A DNA stretch of 64,000 nucleotides. Origin: Paenibacillus sp. yr247 (GTDB lineage: Bacteria; Bacillota; Bacilli; Paenibacillales; NBRC-103111). The stretch lies in contig NZ_FNIF01000001.1 in the NCBI RefSeq assembly GCF_900103825.1, forward strand, positions 496,001 through 560,000. The letters are read 5' to 3'. The position numbers and the translations under genes are program-made. The notes below the pieces were generated by a model, which saw only the letters and a program-made list of their open reading frames with translations, did not search any database and was not told the DNA's origin. Positions 47,120 to 55,268 of the stretch are shown piece by piece (positions within the stretch are counted from its first letter, which is position 1; every line of letters begins with the position of its first letter).

Positions 47120-48253
47120 TTACTGTATGACCGCGCTGCGGATGTACCAGCGCGTATCTAGCGAGGCTCTTTCGAGGCGAAAGAGCACACGTCTGTGAGC
47201 AACCGCGGAAGCACGTGCCAGCGTAGCCGAAACGTCAACAGCGGTGTCAAGCTTCAGGAGCTGGGATACGTCCTGCTCCGGGAACTTGGACAGGCGGCGC
47301 ATGCTGCGCACATGCAGCGCCTGCTCTTGCCCCGTGGTGACCTGCAGCAGCTGCAGGTCACCTTGGTTCGCTGCGCTGATCCACACGTCGATCAGCGCCC
47401 AAGGTGAGAGCTTGTTGATGTAGTCCGTCAGCAAGCCTGCGGCTCGGTGCACCATGACCTGGTGCGCCGGATCTGCGGAGCGGGAGCCGTGCGTCACGCT
47501 CCCGAGGAAGTGAATGCAGAAATGACCTTTGAAGTCATTTCCGGGAATACCATCACCACCATGCGGCATGCCATGCATGGACCCGGCGAGCGTGCGGCCG
47601 TTAAGTTTCACTAGGACCGCTTTGCGGTCCCAGCTCCAGGCGCCGCCATAGATAGTTTTCAGCGTTGCGGAGTCGGATTTGGTCAGCGGCTGGACATCCG
47701 CGTGATGGGAACCCGCGCGGCGCTGTCCCTCAAAGCTGAGACCGCTCTCCACGTCTAGAATGGTGAATTTACTGTATTTGGGGAGCACCTCACTCGCCTC
47801 CTCCCAAGGAAGCATCTCACCATAGTGCTTGGCTCTAAGTGATTGAACTTGTGAACGCAGCGATTCTTGAGCATGACTAGATAGGTTTACCATGAATCTA
47901 GACGAGAGATCTACCACCTTGCCAGTCGTAGTGACACCAAAGCTTTGCAACTGACCTTTTTTGTCATAAGAGAGCGTGGTGTCCGGTGGGAGCGGATCGA
48001 CATATGGAGAACCTGCTCTCCCTTCATCCAGCTCTTTCTGTAATTTTTTATCTACAAATATAGCTTCTGTTTGATAAGCAGCATGGGGGGATGCTTTGAC
48101 GACCAGCCGGAAGGTGTTGGAGTTCGCCGTCTTTTGATACAATGGATTGCTGTTAGCTTGGCAGTTGGCGCCTATTACACCTGTTATTAGCAAAGGAAAC
48201 AACAATGTACAGATCAGCTTTCGGAGCAAGCTGGTTGCTCGGTTTTGATGCAT
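47120..48253 (-). CDS. Secreted protein of unknown function with HADV/GHFCIHF motifs
   Basis: A 377-aa protein with an N-terminal signal (RKLICTLLFPLLITGVIG). Its central region has conserved-looking blocks DVESGLSFEGQRR, SHHADVQPLT, YGGAWSWDRKAVLV, SMHGMPHGGDGIPGNDFKGHFCIHF and THGS. The Cys flanked by His recalls the SHGC-type motif of YkuD L,D-transpeptidases, so a wall-related transferase fold is possible but not shown. The part encoding the C-terminal 200 residues is clearly richer in G+C than the N-terminal part. CAGGAGG precedes the ATG. It is transcribed against its neighbours. Confidence 0.8.
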   Translation of the reverse strand: MHQNRATSLLRKLICTLLFPLLITGVIGANCQANSNPLYQKTANSNTFRLVVKASPHAAYQTEAIFVDKKLQKELDEGRAGSPYVDPLPPDTTLSYDKKGQLQSFGVTTTGKVVDLSSRFMVNLSSHAQESLRSQVQSLRAKHYGEMLPWEEASEVLPKYSKFTILDVESGLSFEGQRRAGSHHADVQPLTKSDSATLKTIYGGAWSWDRKAVLVKLNGRTLAGSMHGMPHGGDGIPGNDFKGHFCIHFLGSVTHGSRSADPAHQVMVHRAAGLLTDYINKLSPWALIDVWISAANQGDLQLLQVTTGQEQALHVRSMRRLSKFPEQDVSQLLKLDTAVDVSATLARASAVAHRRVLFRLERASLDTRWYIRSAVIQ

Positions 48254-48452
48254 AAATTAGCTTCCTCCTGAAATGATTTTTTTACCCGCAGGTTCAGATG
48301 ATGAAGGGAGAGAATTAAACACCATAGTCAAGTTTTTACTAAATGTCTTAAATTTATGAACGGTCATACGGCACATGCTGTCTAATTTAGATTGTGATAA
48401 AATAACAGAAGTATGCAGTGATTTGAACACGAAGGGAAAGGTAGGAATACGA

Positions 48453-49283
48453 ATGAAACCAAGATCGGGTAAACCATTTGAACGATTTATTGATACGGAT
48501 CGCGTTGTGAGAGGAGACTTTTACGAAGCGGTATCACAGCCGGCTAGAGGGACTTTAATCATTTGTCATGGATACAAAGGATTTAAAGACTGGGGAATGT
48601 TTCCTCATGTGGCTCAATCATTGGCCGAAGTGGTTGATGTGATTTCGATCAATTTTTCTCACAATGGAGTAGGTGCTAGTTTACTTGAATTTACGGAACT
48701 TGAGAAGTTTGCTCGAGATACATACTCCAAAGATCTTGAAGACTTACATACGGTTGTGAACGATATTCGAAAACGTGAAGAATCAGCACAAAAGCCGATT
48801 CTTCTTTTAGGTCATAGCAGGGGCGCTGGGGTATGCTTAATCTACGCGCTCGATCACCCTGAACACATTGTCGGTGTGATTAGCTGGAACGGCATTGCCA
48901 ATGTCGATTTATTTACAGAGGAAAATAAAGCGGAGATGCGCGCAACAGGGAGAACGTATACGTTGAATGGACGCACGAAGCAAAACATGCCGCTAGATCT
49001 CGAAATCTTAGAAGATATGGAACGTAATCGTGAGCGATTCGATATCATGGGCAGAATTAGTGCTGCTTCCTTCCCTATCGCTCTTATTCAAGGAACAGAA
49101 GACGGAGATCGAGGTATTCGAGGTTCAACGAGGCTTGTTGAGCAAAATCCAGCCATTAGGTGGTTTCGGATACCTAAGGGAAATCATACCTTTGGTTCTG
49201 TTCATCCCTATCAAGGGGAGACGGAGCCGCTAAAGGAAGCCATAAGTGAAACCCTAAAAACAATTCGAGAGATGTTGGCATAA
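48453..49283 (+). CDS. Alpha/beta hydrolase
   Basis: A 276-aa serine hydrolase with oxyanion segment IICHGYKGFKDWG, nucleophile elbow GHSRGAG (Ser about 115) and catalytic His in PKGNHTFGS near 260; the acid lies probably in GTEDGDRG. The ATG at 48453 follows GTAGGAA and gives a family-like N-terminus; the longer frame to 48375 is less likely. No signal peptide. It resembles esterase/dienelactone-hydrolase-type enzymes. The antiporter gene begins 4 bases after its stop, so the two may be co-transcribed. Confidence 0.87.
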   Translation: MKPRSGKPFERFIDTDRVVRGDFYEAVSQPARGTLIICHGYKGFKDWGMFPHVAQSLAEVVDVISINFSHNGVGASLLEFTELEKFARDTYSKDLEDLHTVVNDIRKREESAQKPILLLGHSRGAGVCLIYALDHPEHIVGVISWNGIANVDLFTEENKAEMRATGRTYTLNGRTKQNMPLDLEILEDMERNRERFDIMGRISAASFPIALIQGTEDGDRGIRGSTRLVEQNPAIRWFRIPKGNHTFGSVHPYQGETEPLKEAISETLKTIREMLA

Positions 49284-49287
49284 AACC

Positions 49288-50646
49288 ATGTTAACAAATA
49301 GACAACTTGGCGTAACGATTTCGATTACGATTATTGGTCTGGCTGCCGCGTATTTTCTTCATATTGCTTTAGCGATTGGATTTTCATTGGGGCTTCTAAC
49401 ATTGGTTGCCCTCATTCGGCGAAGAGGAGCCGCATTTCCAGATATCTTGCAAAGTATGTGGGAAGGTATCAAACACACCAAAGAGGTTATATGGATTCTT
49501 GCATTAGTCGGGATTGTTATCCCTACATGGACAATGAGCGGAACAATCCCTTATATGATCGATAAGGGACTTCAAATCGTGGATCCCAGCTTTTTTCTGA
49601 CGTTCTCATTTATACTCTCTGCTTGTATCTCTATGCTGCTCGGCACCTCTACGGGAACGCTCAGTTCGGTTGGTATTCCTTTAATTGGTCTAGGCGTGCT
49701 GCTGCAAATCCCGCTTCCTATGATTGCTGGAGCACTCGTATCAGGTGCTTTCGTCGGAGATCGGACATCGCCATTTTCTAGTGCGAATAGACTTGTAGCT
49801 TCCTCTACAGGTGTCTCGGTTCATGAGCTATTCAAAGTCTTGCTTCCTACAACAATAGGTGCATTAGGTGCTACGCTTGGGTTTTTCTTGATATGTGATT
49901 TGAGTGGCGCTTGGCATCAAAGTGTTATCGGCTTGCTCAGTCAGCAGTTTGATTCAGGGTTTAAGTACAGCCTGTGGCTTTTGCTGCCGGTCCTTGTTCT
50001 GTTGATTTCTATCCTTATCAGGTTCAAAACAAGAAACGGCTTTTTGTTGTCGATTGCTTGTGCCATCGTTATTAGCGTGACTTTTCAGCATGTGACCTTG
50101 AACGAATGGCTGCACGATATGTGGTTTGGCTATCATTCTAGCTTATTTGTCACGCTCCAAACCAAAGGTTTGTCTAACATGATTGAGCTGATTGTTCTTA
50201 TTGGACTTGCCGGTGCGTTCAATGGCATTTTGGAAGAGAATCGTGTCCTTCAGACTTATATGCAAAAGTTGCTAGGGGCGTCGTCTGCTTCACTCCTTTC
50301 AGCGACTGTCCGAACATCCCTTTTTGGCCTTGGGCTGGGCCTTGTTTCATGCACGCAAACATTGCCGATAATGATGACAGGGCGGAGCTTGCTGCCTTTC
50401 TGGGAAGAACGTTTCCCACGCAGCCAACTTGCCCGAGTCGTGGCTGATTCAAGCCTCATTCTAGCTGCTATGATCCCATGGAATATGCTTGCCATCGTAT
50501 GTGGAACAATCGTTGGCGTACCCGTTGATCACTATGTGGGCTATGCACCGTTTCTTTGGACTTTGCCTGTATGTACCTTACTATGGTCGTTCTGGTGGAG
50601 AGACCGTGGGAATGTTGTGGGATTAAGAATTAAAGGAGGGAGATAA
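49288..50646 (+). CDS. NhaC-family Na+/H+ antiporter
   Basis: A 452-aa polytopic membrane protein of the NhaC group with about 11-12 helices. Conserved segments include GTSTGTLSSVGIPLIGLG, GALVSGAFVGDRTSPFSSANRLVASSTG (the acidic GDRTSP element in the transport core) and PWNMLAIVCGTIVG. No clear SD of its own; coupling to the upstream hydrolase gene is likely. It should exchange sodium for protons, or malate/lactate-type substrates in related members. Confidence 0.88.
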   Translation: MLTNRQLGVTISITIIGLAAAYFLHIALAIGFSLGLLTLVALIRRRGAAFPDILQSMWEGIKHTKEVIWILALVGIVIPTWTMSGTIPYMIDKGLQIVDPSFFLTFSFILSACISMLLGTSTGTLSSVGIPLIGLGVLLQIPLPMIAGALVSGAFVGDRTSPFSSANRLVASSTGVSVHELFKVLLPTTIGALGATLGFFLICDLSGAWHQSVIGLLSQQFDSGFKYSLWLLLPVLVLLISILIRFKTRNGFLLSIACAIVISVTFQHVTLNEWLHDMWFGYHSSLFVTLQTKGLSNMIELIVLIGLAGAFNGILEENRVLQTYMQKLLGASSASLLSATVRTSLFGLGLGLVSCTQTLPIMMTGRSLLPFWEERFPRSQLARVVADSSLILAAMIPWNMLAIVCGTIVGVPVDHYVGYAPFLWTLPVCTLLWSFWWRDRGNVVGLRIKGGR

Positions 50647-50648
50647 CC

Positions 50649-51158
50649 ATGTCCAATACATATTTTATATCGGATCATCACTTTGGTCATAAATCCATTA
50701 TTGATTTCGAAGATAGGCCTTTCGCAGATGTAGACGAAATGACTGCGACAATGATAGCTAAATGGAATTCAGCTGTCAGCAAAGAGGACAAAGTATTTCA
50801 TCTTGGAGACTTTTCCTTCCTGAATAAAGAACGAACCGAAACCATCGTTTCGGAGCTGAACGGCTACAAAATCCTCATATTAGGTAACCACGATAGGGGA
50901 AGGTCGAGAGAATGGTGGCTGGATGTAGGTTTTGACGAAGTGAGTGAATACCCCATCATTTATAAGAATTTCTTTTTCCTTTCGCATGAGCCAATGTATA
51001 TGAATAAACAAATGCCCTATGTCAATGTCCACGGACACATACACAGCCAGAAATACGAGGGGCTCCATTACTACAATGTGAGTGTGGAACACTTGGATTA
51101 TACGCCTGTTTCGTTTGATCAGATCCGGGATACGGTTTTGGTTAATGAGGAGCAATAA
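50649..51158 (+). CDS. Calcineurin-like metallophosphoesterase
   Basis: A 169-aa metallophosphoesterase with the full set of metal-binding motifs: FISDHHFGH, HLGDFSF, GNHDRG, SHEP and VHGHIHS. AGGAGGGAGA lies just upstream of the ATG. It follows the antiporter by 2 bases and probably belongs to the same operon. The family includes phosphatases and nucleotide hydrolases; the substrate cannot be assigned. Confidence 0.9.
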   Translation: MSNTYFISDHHFGHKSIIDFEDRPFADVDEMTATMIAKWNSAVSKEDKVFHLGDFSFLNKERTETIVSELNGYKILILGNHDRGRSREWWLDVGFDEVSEYPIIYKNFFFLSHEPMYMNKQMPYVNVHGHIHSQKYEGLHYYNVSVEHLDYTPVSFDQIRDTVLVNEEQ

Positions 51159-51171
51159 TGTAAATAATAAA

Positions 51172-51212
51172 GAAACCGCAAACTTAAACTTAAAAAGTCG
51201 CGGTTTTTTTAT
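51172..51212 (+). terminator. Terminator after the metallophosphoesterase gene
   Basis: AAACCGC with the following AAACT pairs with AAGTCGCGGTTT, followed by a run of seven T. Confidence 0.75.
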
Positions 51213-51237
51213 ATTAAAAATTTAATTCTTATCCTCA

Positions 51238-51759
51238 TCAGTTATCATCTTTATATTTTTTGTTGTCTAATATGGTGAGTGATTTAGCATCCTTATTAGA
51301 TATTCCAATTTTTTTAGTATTCTCGACTAACCGAATAATGTTATTGCAGCATTGCTTTGCTCCTAAGACTAGTAATGGCACGCCAATAAAATTTATTTTA
51401 AATCTTCGAGAGAATAATCCACCAATTGTCATCGCAAATGGAACGGTTGGTGATGTATTGGAAAACACGATGGTTTCATGGTGTTGATACCTCTCCTGCA
51501 ATACTAATGCAAAATTTTTTAAAGCTGGTGTTACTACTTTTGATATTCCATGTCCCATTGTATAAACAGGATTACCATTTTCATCTAGACCATGAAATAT
51601 CAGTTTACCCATATCTGAAGTTTGTAGTTTATTGAAATAATCGACTTTTAGAATTTCTTCTTTTGTAAGTTCTCGGTTTTTAGGTAATTTGTTTAGATGG
51701 TAAGCCGCCGCTAAGGCAGTTGTATGAGTTCCACCAAAATCATTATATATGTAAATCAT
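51238..51759 (-). CDS. DUF3189 family protein
   Basis: A 173-aa protein beginning MIYIYNDFGGTHTTALAAAYHLNKLP, as in the DUF3189 family of spore-forming Firmicutes. ATG 51759 is used, with AAAGGGTG a few bases upstream; the TTG at 51762 is adjacent. The GGTHTT element resembles a nucleotide-binding loop, but function is unknown. The gene and its surroundings up to about 52560 are notably A+T-rich compared with the rest of the window, which may indicate a different origin. Confidence 0.8.
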   Translation of the reverse strand: MIYIYNDFGGTHTTALAAAYHLNKLPKNRELTKEEILKVDYFNKLQTSDMGKLIFHGLDENGNPVYTMGHGISKVVTPALKNFALVLQERYQHHETIVFSNTSPTVPFAMTIGGLFSRRFKINFIGVPLLVLGAKQCCNNIIRLVENTKKIGISNKDAKSLTILDNKKYKDDN

Positions 51760-51857
51760 CAAATCACCCTTTTTAATTTTTATAACACACTTTTATTATC
51801 ACCTTTGATTTATTTATAAATTCATAGTGTCCGATGACGTATAATTATTGACAAAAC

Positions 51858-51889
51858 AAAAACGCCTCTTATCGATAAGAGACGTTTCA
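51858..51889. terminator. Bidirectional hairpin terminator
   Basis: AAACGCCTCTTATC pairs with GATAAGAGACGTTT (one mismatch), with A and T runs on both sides; it ends the small gene at 51994-52143. Confidence 0.75.
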
Positions 51890-51993
51890 TTTTTTTATCA
51901 TTCAAAAAATCCTTCTTGAATTCTTTGTAAGTTATGATTGTTTGCTTGATGAAAGCTACCGAAGTAGGAGTTAGGTGATGAAAGGGATAGCCC

Positions 51994-52143
51994 CTAATCT
52001 TCCGGTGTACGGTCTAGATACAACCGGGTCACCGAAGTAGTATCGCCTTTCTCAATTTCCTCTTCGGTTGCCTTTTTTTCAAGTGGATCGTGCATGTTCA
52101 TTCCTGGGGCAATAGATGGTTCATGGTTCTCACTTTTTTTCAA
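51994..52143 (-). CDS. Small hydrophilic protein, unknown function
   Basis: A 49-aa frame on the minus strand starting with TTG 7 bases after AGGAGGG. The product, MKKSENHEPSIAPGMN... ending VTRLYLDRTPED, is charged and has no hydrophobic segment. The strong SD and the downstream terminator support a real gene. Not recognised. Confidence 0.55.
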   Translation of the reverse strand: MKKSENHEPSIAPGMNMHDPLEKKATEEEIEKGDTTSVTRLYLDRTPED

Positions 52144-52269
52144 ACGATATCCCTCCTAACGATTTTACAAATCTTATCTTGGAACATTTTAACTAAAAAT
52201 ATTCATCAATGATAAAAGAGTTGGTTAATATTGATAGGATGGAATTAATTTTTTCAGCTTAGTGGAAAT

Positions 52270-52491
52270 TCAAATAATCTCACTTTGAACTATGTTTTTA
52301 AGTAGATCACAAGACATATCCGCTTTAAGATCACTGATACATTGCAAAGCTTTCTGCTTATCAATGCCTAATATACTGGTCAAGTAAAACAACATGTGCT
52401 CATAAATCGAACCATAATTCTCAAGTTCTTTGGTGTTTTCAGACAAATACTGTCGATGTTGATTAACAAGATGTTCAGTGAATTGGTTCAA
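52270..52491 (-). CDS. Small protein, unknown function
   Basis: A 73-aa product beginning at TTG 52491, for which GGAGG lies 7-8 bases upstream; the ATG at 52506 has no SD and sits on that purine tract. The sequence (NQFTEHLVNQHRQYL, then YEHMLFYLTSILGIDKQKAL) is predicted helical, with no signal peptide or known motif. It lies in an A+T-rich stretch and is divergent from the arsR-like gene. Confidence 0.5.
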   Translation of the reverse strand: MNQFTEHLVNQHRQYLSENTKELENYGSIYEHMLFYLTSILGIDKQKALQCISDLKADMSCDLLKNIVQSEII

Positions 52492-52596
52492 AGATATTTC
52501 CTCCATTAGTTTATGAAATCAATTTAACATAATTGTTTCGAGGAGAATAGGATTTATTTTATATCATTCATGACAACTTCAAGGGAGAGCATAAAA

Positions 52597-52626
52597 TTGA
52601 CATGCAGACAAAAGGTTGCATATAAT
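52597..52626 (+). promoter_or_regulatory. Sigma-A promoter predicting a leaderless arsR-like mRNA
   Basis: Perfect TTGACA (52597-52602) and TATAAT (52621-52626) with 18-base spacing. The expected start is about 52633, exactly the ATG of the arsR-like gene. Confidence 0.6.
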
Positions 52627-52632
52627 GGTTAC

Positions 52633-52950
52633 ATGGATAAAGTATTTAAGGCTCTTGCTGATTCAAGCCGTAGACAACTCTTAGACGAACTCTTCAAGAA
52701 AAATGGTCAGACATTAAATGAACTATGTGAACATCTTGAAATGACTCGTCAATCGGTTACAAAACACCTTGTTATATTGGAGGATGCGAATTTAATTGTC
52801 ATTGAATGGCACGGGCGAAATAAAATGCATTATCTAAATGTCGCTCCTATCGGAGAGATATACGATCGTTGGATTGGAAAATATGAACGGCATCGGATCG
52901 AAGCATTGCGTGAACTTAAAAGAAAGCTTGAGGAGGAAATCAATGACTGA
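52633..52950 (+). CDS. ArsR-family transcriptional regulator
   Basis: A 105-aa winged-helix regulator: VFKALADSSRRQLLDEL, then TLNELCEHLEMTRQSVTKHLVILEDANLI as the recognition region. No metal-binding Cys motif is seen, and such proteins are commonly paired with SRPBCC genes as here. ATG 52633 matches usual N-termini of the group and coincides with the predicted transcription start, so the gene may be leaderless. The longer frame to 52570 would include the promoter. Its end overlaps the next gene by 8 bases. Confidence 0.85.
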   Translation: MDKVFKALADSSRRQLLDELFKKNGQTLNELCEHLEMTRQSVTKHLVILEDANLIVIEWHGRNKMHYLNVAPIGEIYDRWIGKYERHRIEALRELKRKLEEEIND

Positions 52951-53398
52951 CACGGCATTTGTTTATGTTTCTTACATTAGGGCGACACCGGAAAAGCTAT
53001 GGAAAGCTTTGACAAGTAGCGATTTTACCGAAAAATACTTCTTCGGGAGCAAAATCCAATCTGATTGGCAAGAGGGCTCAAGCATTACCTATTCGCGGAA
53101 TGGACAAGTTACCGATCACGGAAAAATACTAAAATGCGAACCGCATCGTTTACTTTCTTTTACTTGGAACATGGTTGGGGATGAAGCATCTCGTGAGCAA
53201 CCGTCACGGGTCACTTTTGAGTTGAAACAAATGGATACGACTGTAAAATTAACTCTTAAGCATGAAAATCTGGTGCCTGCTGACTTCGTGGATAAAGATG
53301 ATACCTTTGAGGGATTAAATAATGGATGGCCGGCCATTCTGAGCAACTTAAAAAGTTTGCTCGAAACGGGAAACACCTTGCCACCAATTTCAATATAA
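52943..53398 (+). CDS. SRPBCC (AHSA1/START-like) domain protein
   Basis: A 151-aa single-domain SRPBCC protein: YIRATPEKLWKALTSSDFTEKYFFG, GKILKCEPHRLLSFTW and the C-terminal GWPAILSNLKSLLETG helix are typical of the AHSA1-like group. AGGAGG lies 7 bases upstream of the ATG, inside the arsR-like gene. Members bind hydrophobic ligands; the ligand here is unknown. Coupling to an ArsR-type regulator is a frequent arrangement. Confidence 0.88.
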   Translation: MTDTAFVYVSYIRATPEKLWKALTSSDFTEKYFFGSKIQSDWQEGSSITYSRNGQVTDHGKILKCEPHRLLSFTWNMVGDEASREQPSRVTFELKQMDTTVKLTLKHENLVPADFVDKDDTFEGLNNGWPAILSNLKSLLETGNTLPPISI

Positions 53399-53431
53399 CC
53401 AATCATAACATCGAGAGAGAGTTGATTTAGT

Positions 53432-53866
53432 ATGAACAACCTTACGAAATTTAAAATAGTAAAGCCCATTAATGAAGTATTTGACGCTATTATTGACCCT
53501 GTAAAAATGTCTAATTATTGGTTTTCATCGGGTTCTGGAAGATTGGAACAAGGCAAGACGATTACCTTGAGATATGATGAATACGATGCACAAGTAGACA
53601 TAAAAGTAATGGAAATCGAACTAAATAAGAAAATCGTTTTCCAGTGGGGTGCAAATGAGGAAGGTCATGTTGTTACAATTACGCTGAAAGAGTTGGATAA
53701 TACGAGTACAATTATTGAAATTAACGAAGAAGGTTTTAATGAAAATGATGATGAACTAATTAGTAAGTTGGTAGATAATAAAGAAGGTTGGGTTTATATG
53801 TTGACCTGTTTAAAAGGATATTTGGAATTTGGCGTTACTAACTTGAGAGCAGGAATAGTGAAGTGA
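53432..53866 (+). CDS. Second SRPBCC (AHSA1-like) domain protein
   Basis: A 144-aa protein with the same fold plan: KFKIVKPINEVFDAIIDPVKMSNYWFSSGSG, VMEIELNKKIVFQWG, and WVYMLTCLKGYLEFG at the C-terminus. It is only distantly similar to the preceding protein. It is 33 bases downstream and is probably the last gene of the arsR operon. A+T-rich like its neighbours. A weak GAGAGAG serves as SD. Confidence 0.82.
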   Translation: MNNLTKFKIVKPINEVFDAIIDPVKMSNYWFSSGSGRLEQGKTITLRYDEYDAQVDIKVMEIELNKKIVFQWGANEEGHVVTITLKELDNTSTIIEINEEGFNENDDELISKLVDNKEGWVYMLTCLKGYLEFGVTNLRAGIVK

Positions 53867-53883
53867 GTATCAAATGACAGTCT

Positions 53884-53967
53884 AAAGAGCCTTTTGCTCT
53901 TTTTTATATTGTACGTGAAGTCAATAAACGTAATGCGCGGCCTGACAGGTCAACCTGTTGGGCTGTT
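53884..53967 (+). terminator. Two consecutive hairpins after the SRPBCC genes
   Basis: AAAGAGC/GCTCTTT with six T (53884-53906) is a clear terminator. A second hairpin, GCCTGACAGG/CCTGTTGGGC, lies at about 53940-53963 and is followed by TGTTTTATTT. Confidence 0.75.
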
Positions 53968-54033
53968 TTATTTCCCGCTCAAGTGTCAATAAGATACGTC
54001 TCATACAGTTCTCATCAAACTCTAATAAAGTCG

Positions 54034-54118
54034 GTTGAACTGTTACCACTCCTACTTTAACAGACATAGTGGTAAATTTTCGGATGTAAATCGTGTGTTA
54101 TAGTGGTAACAGGTCAAC
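54034..54118. promoter_or_regulatory. 17-bp inverted repeat overlapping the NlpC/P60 gene promoter region
   Basis: GTTGAACTGTTACCACT (54034-54050) is matched by AGTGGTAACAGGTCAAC (54102-54118), 16 of 17 positions complementary. A third half-site, AGTGGTAAA, is at 54068. A possible extended -10 (TG-T-TATAGT) at 54096-54104 overlaps the right arm. The pattern fits a repressor operator with looping or a long stem-loop leader. Confidence 0.5.
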
Positions 54119-54159
54119 AAAACACAGGCCATTGAGCCAACAAAGGGAGGATACACATC

Positions 54160-54621
54160 ATGAAAAAAGCCTATAAAACTATCGCGACTTTTGCTCTGAG
54201 TTTATCCGTCTTCATAGGCGGCGCCATGGCGATTTCACCAACAACAACTCACGCCGCTTCGATTTCGGATAATATCATTTCTACTGGTGAACACTATATG
54301 CACACACCATATCGATTCGGTTCAACGTCAGGAAACACTCGTACTTTTGACTGTTCTTCATTCACGCAATTCGCTTTCAAGAAATATGGGATCAACTTGC
54401 CACGTACTGCTCATGCACAATCGCAAGTAGGTAAGTTCGTGCCTCGGAATCAACTGAAACCCGGCGACTTGGTATTCTTTTATTCGCCGATTCACCACGT
54501 AGGTATCTATATCGGTAACGGTAAAGTTCTTCACACCTACGGTAGTCCAGGCGTCACGATCTCGGATATGAACAGCGGTTGGTGGAGCAACAATTACGCT
54601 ACGGCACGCCGTGTACTATAA
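54160..54621 (+). CDS. Secreted NlpC/P60 cell-wall endopeptidase
   Basis: A 153-aa secreted gamma-D-glutamyl-diamino acid endopeptidase-type hydrolase. The signal peptide ends near THAAS (residues 30-34). The single NlpC/P60 domain has catalytic Cys65 in RTFDCSSFTQ, His113 in IHHVGIYIG, and the third polar residue in VLHTYG. There are no LysM or SH3 repeats, so the enzyme is minimal. GGGAGG lies 10-11 bases upstream. The promoter region carries a large inverted repeat, which suggests tight control. Confidence 0.93.
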   Translation: MKKAYKTIATFALSLSVFIGGAMAISPTTTHAASISDNIISTGEHYMHTPYRFGSTSGNTRTFDCSSFTQFAFKKYGINLPRTAHAQSQVGKFVPRNQLKPGDLVFFYSPIHHVGIYIGNGKVLHTYGSPGVTISDMNSGWWSNNYATARRVL

Positions 54622-54640
54622 TTAACATTCAATATACACC

Positions 54641-54672
54641 AGCTTGACGGTTAATCCCCGTCGGGCTTTTTG
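54641..54672 (+). terminator. Terminator after the NlpC/P60 gene
   Basis: AGCTTGACGG pairs with CCGTCGGGCT (two G-U pairs), followed by TTTTTG. Confidence 0.8.
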
Positions 54673-54799
54673 CTGTTGTAGAAGACAAATTAGGAAACCC
54701 TTCCAAATGAGGAGCGCCTTCCTAATAGGAGAGAAGTTATTCGCACCAAATTCGCTCCAAAAGGCATTATAGAATACCTTCATGTGAATATAAACAAGC

Positions 54800-54826
54800 A
54801 AAAACCCCTTGAATACCAAGGGGTTG
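54800..54826 (-). terminator. Terminator of tRNA-Val
   Basis: On the minus strand AACCCCTT pairs with AAGGGGTT, followed by TTT, about 8 bases after the tRNA 3' end. Confidence 0.75.
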
Positions 54827-54832
54827 AATGTA

Positions 54833-54905
54833 TGACCTGTAGTGGGCTCGAACCACTGACCCCTACCCTGTCAAGATAGTGCTCTCCCAGCTGAGCTAAC
54901 AAGTC
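54833..54905 (-). tRNA. tRNA-Val (GAC)
   Basis: A 73-base cloverleaf on the minus strand without encoded CCA. The anticodon arm is CTATC-TTGACAG-GGTAG, anticodon GAC. The acceptor stem GACTTGT/ACAGGTC has one T-G pair; D and T arms are intact (TTCGAGC T-loop). Confidence 0.88.
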
Positions 54906-54971
54906 GTTTTTTGAGGACAATTAGTAATATACCAAGGATTTTTATTATTGTCAATACAAGTTTTTTTTAGC

Positions 54972-55136
54972 TTAATTGCGCCAAAATCGGAACAGCTTAT
55001 CTAAAATGTGGTGCGCTTTGCGCTTCTTTTTGGACCTGGGAATAAAAGATAAGCTCTCCATTGTGCCGTGAAAGACTTCGTTATTTTTGGATAGTAGGAT
55101 AGAGAGTTCATCATTTGTTAGGCCTTTTGTAGTCAT
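54972..55136 (-). CDS. Small basic protein, unknown function
   Basis: A 54-aa minus-strand frame beginning MTTKGLTNDELSILLSK and ending with a strongly basic segment (PRSKKKRKAHHILDKLFRFWRN). AGAAAGG lies about 12 bases upstream of the ATG. The C-terminus could form an amphipathic cationic helix. No family recognised. Confidence 0.5.
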   Translation of the reverse strand: MTTKGLTNDELSILLSKNNEVFHGTMESLSFIPRSKKKRKAHHILDKLFRFWRN

Positions 55137-55268
55137 GGTAGTTGTCAACCTTTCTGGACGATCATGACATTAATGTATCATATTAATGAGGATGTTTGAT
55201 AGTGGGGCTTTCATCTTGACTTGATTTATGGTAACTTGATGACATTAGAGCTTGGGAGGAACAGGGAA

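Noticed and set aside
47195..47407. Plus-strand frame within the 47120-48253 gene
   Set aside because: The minus-strand protein has coherent motifs, a signal peptide and an SD; the plus frame has none.
48375..48452. Longer alpha/beta hydrolase starting at 48375
   Set aside because: No convincing SD, and the added residues are not family-like; ATG 48453 fits better.
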